DNA of 7,364 nucleotides, taken from the NCBI GenBank assembly GCA_001817615.1, contig MHIR01000016.1, forward strand, positions 4,249 to 11,612, given 5' to 3'. Every line of letters starts with the position of its first letter. Position 1 is the stretch's first letter. Both the position numbers and the translations under genes were made by a program. Below the pieces are notes generated by a model. That model saw only the letters and a list, made by a program, of their open reading frames with translations. It had not been told where the DNA came from and made no database searches. The DNA is from Candidatus Buchananbacteria bacterium RIFCSPLOWO2_02_FULL_46_11b (GTDB lineage Bacteria > Patescibacteriota > Patescibacteriia > Buchananbacterales > UBA6539). Shown one piece after another: positions 5,651 to 7,364 of the stretch.

Positions 5651-5753
5651 ATTTGAACGGGGCAGATTAAATTTGAGCTGGGTGTTTAAAAGGTATTATG
5701 TTTACATAGAACTAATATTAAGGGATTTTTATATGAACTTAACTTGATAATCT

Positions 5754-5779
5754 TGCTATAATATGTATATAAGGAAAGG
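5754..5779 (+). promoter_or_regulatory. Extended -10 promoter and ribosome site for a 33-residue frame
   Basis: TGC-TATAAT (5754-5762) is a perfect extended -10, and AAGGAAAGG (5771-5779) is a purine-rich ribosome site 12 bases before the ATG at 5792. No convincing -35 element is seen. Confidence 0.55.
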
Positions 5780-5791
5780 GCAAATAAAATT

Positions 5792-5893
5792 ATGGAAACA
5801 ACAACGATTCTTCCCTTAATCAGCTCAATTTTTGTTTTTTATCCTGGGTTTTTCGTATTTTTTAAAGATTCCAGGTCAATGATTAATATTTAA
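5792..5893 (+). pseudogene. 33-residue membrane fragment, possible start of a lost membrane sensor
   Basis: A short frame, METTTILPLISSIFVFYPGF followed by FVFFKDSRSMINI and then TAA. It has its own -10 box and ribosome site (5754-5779). The single hydrophobic helix followed by a short polar loop, K(D/N)-x-x-S-(L/M)-(V/I)-N-I, is how N-terminal multi-helix sensor regions of histidine kinases often begin; from memory, such proteins continue with further helices. Here the frame stops immediately and I found no continuation in the next 100 bases in any frame. It is either a decayed gene keeping its promoter and first helix, or a genuine 33-residue membrane peptide. The fragment reading is an inference. 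Confidence 0.4.
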
Positions 5894-5934
5894 TGATATT
5901 TTATTCCGCCATAATTTAGAAATTTTGTCAAGAC

Positions 5935-5963
5935 TTGACAAGATTTTTAAATTAATATAACAT
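5935..5963 (+). promoter_or_regulatory. Promoter for candidate structured RNA
   Basis: TTGACA at 5935-5940, then 17 bases to TAACAT (5958-5963), or 15 bases to TATAAC (5956-5961). The -35 lies in a perfect 8-bp inverted repeat, TTGTCAAG-A-CTTGACAA, which could be an operator. Confidence 0.45.
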
Positions 5964-5967
5964 TTAA

Positions 5968-6168
5968 GTACATTCGTTATATATTTTTTTCCAAGCAAGA
6001 AAGAGGGCTCCCGTCAGGTGGGGCAAGCAGTCGTGAGGCCGTTCACAAAAAAGTCCCATGGCGTTACATGACCAAGTGCCATGGCCAATGCCATGAAGAC
6101 TGAACGCGATCAAAGCGATATCCTGAAAGTTTTTTTACGACCAAGTCAAATACACTTGGTCTTTTTTT
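5968..6168 (+). ncRNA. Candidate stand-alone structured RNA of about 200 nt
   Basis: Between the promoter at 5935-5963 and the terminator at 6139-6168 there is no convincing + strand gene, and no + strand gene follows, so a cis-regulatory leader is unlikely. The interval is locally GC-richer than its AT-rich flanks and full of pairing potential: GCUCC/GGGGC (6007-6011 / 6020-6024), CAGUC/GACUG (6028-6032 / 6098-6102), CCAUGGC/GCCAUGG (6056-6062 / 6078-6084) and a possible long-range UCAGG/CCUGA pairing (6014-6018 / 6122-6126) reaching into the first hairpin loop. I checked by eye for 4.5S/SRP RNA, tmRNA, RNase P RNA and 6S RNA and could assign none. The exact 5' end is inferred. Confidence 0.4.
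6139..6168 (+). terminator. Intrinsic terminator, + strand
   Basis: GACCAAGT (6139-6146), a 7-base loop, ACTTGGTC (6154-6161), then seven T (6162-6168). A perfect 8-bp stem with a full U tract. It ends the candidate RNA; the T tract is also part of the left arm of the 24-bp inverted repeat. Confidence 0.9.
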
Positions 6169-6279
6169 ACCCCGTTAGAAAGTAGTAAAAAAATGAAACA
6201 TTTATATTTTTAATAACCAATGAATTTTTTAATAATCTGATAATTGTTAAAAATAACTTTCTAACGGGGTAAAAAAAGA
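6160..6279. repeat. 24-bp perfect inverted repeat around a 72-bp AT-rich core
   Basis: The left arm, 6160-6183, reads T C, T7, ACCCCGTTAGAAAGT; the right arm, 6256-6279, is its exact reverse complement. The 72 bases between are nearly all A/T and carry no gene. The outer ends are the T7 and A7 tracts of two facing terminators (6139-6168 + strand, 6271-6299 - strand). The conserved part ACCCCGTTAGAAAGT is not needed for termination, so the repeat needs another explanation: a MITE-like element, a REP-like palindrome or a binding site. Confidence 0.85.
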
Positions 6280-6299
6280 AGGCAGATTGTTCCGCCTTC
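6271..6299 (-). terminator. Intrinsic terminator, - strand, for the gene at 6326-6544
   Basis: On the - strand GAAGGCGGA / TCTGCCTTC pairs over nine positions with one G-U and a four-base ACAA loop, followed by seven T (6277-6271). A second small hairpin (6305-6311 / 6317-6323) lies between it and the stop codon. Confidence 0.88.
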
Positions 6300-6325
6300 A
6301 ACGCAAGGTGCGCCAGGCGCCTTAA

Positions 6326-6544
6326 TCAGGCGCGCCGGGGAATGAGATTCGTTAGGGGTTCGGCCATAATGCAAAGTATGGCCAGCGCCAAACAAAACGC
6401 GCCCGCCGCCCAGAAGGCGATTTCATCTTTCAGGCCGGTCCAGCAGCCTTTTCCCCATTCCAGCTGGATATGGTTTATAATCATTTGGCCGGTAAAACCG
6501 ACCGCCAACAGCAAAGAGCAAACTATTTCCCGCAAGATTCTCAT
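6326..6544 (-). CDS. Small two-helix membrane protein (72 residues)
   Basis: The ATG at 6544 is preceded by a purine-rich AGGAAGGAAAA ribosome site. Two hydrophobic helices are visible: about residues 6-26 (EIVCSLLLAVGFTGQMIINHI) and 42-61 (IAFWAAGAFCLALAILCIMA). They are joined by a short polar loop with EWGKGCWTGLKDE, and a basic C-terminus (LIPRRA) follows. No family recognised. It lies 48 bp after the FadL-like gene on the same strand and is followed by a strong terminator, so it may be the last gene of that operon; no separate promoter is obvious in the gap, which contains a 17-bp tandem repeat. Confidence 0.7.
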   Translation of the reverse strand: MRILREIVCSLLLAVGFTGQMIINHIQLEWGKGCWTGLKDEIAFWAAGAFCLALAILCIMAEPLTNLIPRRA

Positions 6545-6559
6545 GGTTTTCCTTCCTTC

Positions 6560-6593
6560 CTTTTCAGAGTTCTGGTCTTTTCAGAGTTCTGGT
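6560..6593. repeat. 17-bp perfect tandem duplication
   Basis: CTTTTCAGAGTTCTGGT occurs at 6560-6576 and again at 6577-6593 with no gap. It fills the space between the stop of the FadL-like gene and the ribosome site of the next gene; the last base of the second copy is part of the stop codon TAA. Probably slippage or a small duplication; a regulatory role is possible but unsupported. Confidence 0.9.
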
Positions 6594-7364
6594 TATCTTT
6601 TACCGCTTCTTGGTTTGCCGCCGAAATTCACGGAAATCGTCGCCGCGAAAGTATTAATATCCGCGGTGTATCGCTTTTCCCTTAAGCCTTTTTTGACTTC
6701 GTTATTGCCCCAGGCGCGAGTCCAGCTCAAATTTACTGAAGAATTATCATTGAGCTGGCAGCTTACTCCCAAAGCCGTGTCCCAGCCGGGAACGTCTAAG
6801 GTAAGAGTGTCCGTTGTTTCATCAGGAATACCTTGGGATAGCCAGCCGAGGCCGGCTCTGGCCGACCAGCGCTTGTTCAGCCGGTAGTTAAAGCCGGTAT
6901 GGCAGGCCCAGGTATCTTGCCATTTGAGCTTAAGCGGCTTATGGATTCTCAACTTGTCAAATTTCAAAACCACGTCATTGGCCGTCTTGGAATAGTTGAA
7001 AAAGCCGAGATCGCCCACGGCTTCCAGCCGACCGGTAAGCTTGGCGCGGAAAGCCAGTTTCCAGCTGGCCGGAAATTCCAGGTCGGCATTGAAATCATCG
7101 CGAACAGCCAATGGCCCCAATGAAATTTTGGAGCGGCCGTCTAATTTGGCCGTCACCTCGCTGTCGTATTCCAGGCCCAGACGGAAACGGTCGCTTGGCT
7201 CGTAGAAGACGGCCAACGCCCAACCGGCGCCAAAGCCCAAGGCCCGATTATTGGTATAAACCGGCAAGGGATGGCGGTTAAGGTCAAAGGGCGCCTTGTA
7301 AATCACCATCGGAAAGCTTAAAATCAAGCCCGCGCTTAATCGCCAGTCGTTAGTCAGCCAAACG
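6593..7364 (-). CDS. FadL/OmpP1-type outer-membrane transport protein, C-terminal part
   Basis: The open frame runs off the right edge, so the N-terminus (signal peptide, hatch region) is outside the window; 256 residues are visible. An internal TTG at 7327 is not the start, because the frame continues upstream with VWLTNDWRLSAGL, a typical barrel strand. The sequence is built of alternating beta strands ending in aromatic or polar residues and shows the C-terminal features of the FadL/OmpP1/TodX family: FRLGLEYDSEVTAKLDG, then a DADL-like NADLEFPASWKLAFRAKL segment, DLGFFNYSKT, LKWQDTWACHTGFNYRLNKRWSARAGLGW, the PDE turn (GIPDETTDTL) and DNSSVNLSWTRAW. These proteins bring hydrophobic molecules (fatty acids, aromatics) across the outer membrane. 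The C-terminal strand ENTFAATISVNFGG-like ending (here NTFAATISVNFGG) has the expected aromatic near the end, with a short basic tail. Implies a diderm host. Confidence 0.85.
   Translation of the reverse strand, partial: VWLTNDWRLSAGLILSFPMVIYKAPFDLNRHPLPVYTNNRALGFGAGWALAVFYEPSDRFRLGLEYDSEVTAKLDGRSKISLGPLAVRDDFNADLEFPASWKLAFRAKLTGRLEAVGDLGFFNYSKTANDVVLKFDKLRIHKPLKLKWQDTWACHTGFNYRLNKRWSARAGLGWLSQGIPDETTDTLTLDVPGWDTALGVSCQLNDNSSVNLSWTRAWGNNEVKKGLREKRYTADINTFAATISVNFGGKPRSGKR

Noticed and set aside
6013..6032. Resemblance to the SRP RNA core (CAGGT...AGCAG)
   Set aside because: The GGAA tetraloop and its flanking stem are missing, and the outer helix of SRP RNA cannot be formed around it.
5950..6103. 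Open frame without ATG through the candidate RNA, ending KCHGQCHED
   Set aside because: No plausible start codon with ribosome site; it remains a weak alternative to the RNA reading and should be searched before the RNA is accepted.
6081..6186. 34-residue + strand frame across the terminator
   Set aside because: No ribosome site, and most of it is the translation of the terminator stem, T tract and inverted-repeat arm.
6342..6887. 181-residue open frame on the + strand
   Set aside because: It runs antisense through the FadL-like gene and the small membrane gene, crosses their intergenic repeat, and has no domain pattern or ribosome site.
7325..7327. TTG at 7327 as the start of the FadL-like gene
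   Set aside because: The frame stays open to the window edge with barrel-like sequence, so the true start is outside.
1..7364. CRISPR array, tRNA or rRNA genes
   Set aside because: No regularly spaced repeats, no tRNA T-loop signature and no recognisable rRNA sequence on either strand by eye.

Overview
The window reads as an accessory stretch of a bacterial chromosome. The organism is uncertain. The polytopic ligase with an LPWQTR / WEYG / LYGTE N-terminus, the short AT-rich heptamer spacer at the left edge and the extended -10 boxes (TGCTATAAT) resemble what I associate with Patescibacteria (CPR) genomes. Against this, the right edge carries a FadL/OmpP1-type outer-membrane beta-barrel, which implies a diderm cell. 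I can see this conflict but cannot resolve it from this window.

Layout. (1) Positions 28-1975, + strand: two overlapping membrane genes, a DUF2238/YjdF-like six-helix protein and an O-antigen ligase/polymerase (Wzy_C), probably one cell-surface polysaccharide operon. (2) Positions 2040-4207, + strand: a more AT-rich restriction-like island. It starts at a TATAAT promoter with an N6-adenine DNA methyltransferase gene that has a single-base frameshift in a G4 tract and no C-terminal half. Then come an intact HARE-HTH plus PD-(D/E)xK nuclease (HrgA/COG2958 type), a small DpnD/PcfM-like protein and a second PD-(D/E)xK endonuclease-like protein. The island therefore keeps two nuclease-like genes while its modification gene looks broken. 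(3) Positions 4231-5650, - strand: three compact transcription units, each with a TTGACA-N17-TAAA(CC/TT) promoter and its own intrinsic terminator; the genes have purine-rich Shine-Dalgarno sites. They encode four very small proteins: two membrane-anchored zinc-ribbon proteins, one soluble protein and a 44-residue membrane peptide. A 15-bp inverted repeat enclosing GC-rich hairpins (5304-5417) lies among them.

(4) Positions 5650-6300: mostly non-coding. It holds a 33-residue + strand reading frame that looks like the start of a lost membrane sensor, a candidate stand-alone structured RNA of about 200 nt (about 5968-6168) ending in a textbook terminator, and a 24-bp perfect inverted repeat (6160-6183 / 6256-6279) whose ends are the T and A tracts of two convergent terminators. 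(5) Positions 6326-7364, - strand: the FadL-like porin (5' end outside the window) followed by a small two-helix membrane protein, separated by a 17-bp tandem duplication.

Regions 1 and 5 look like resident genes; the island and the repeat-rich intergenic stretch between them look like sites of acquisition and decay. All family assignments come from reading motifs by eye; no search was run.
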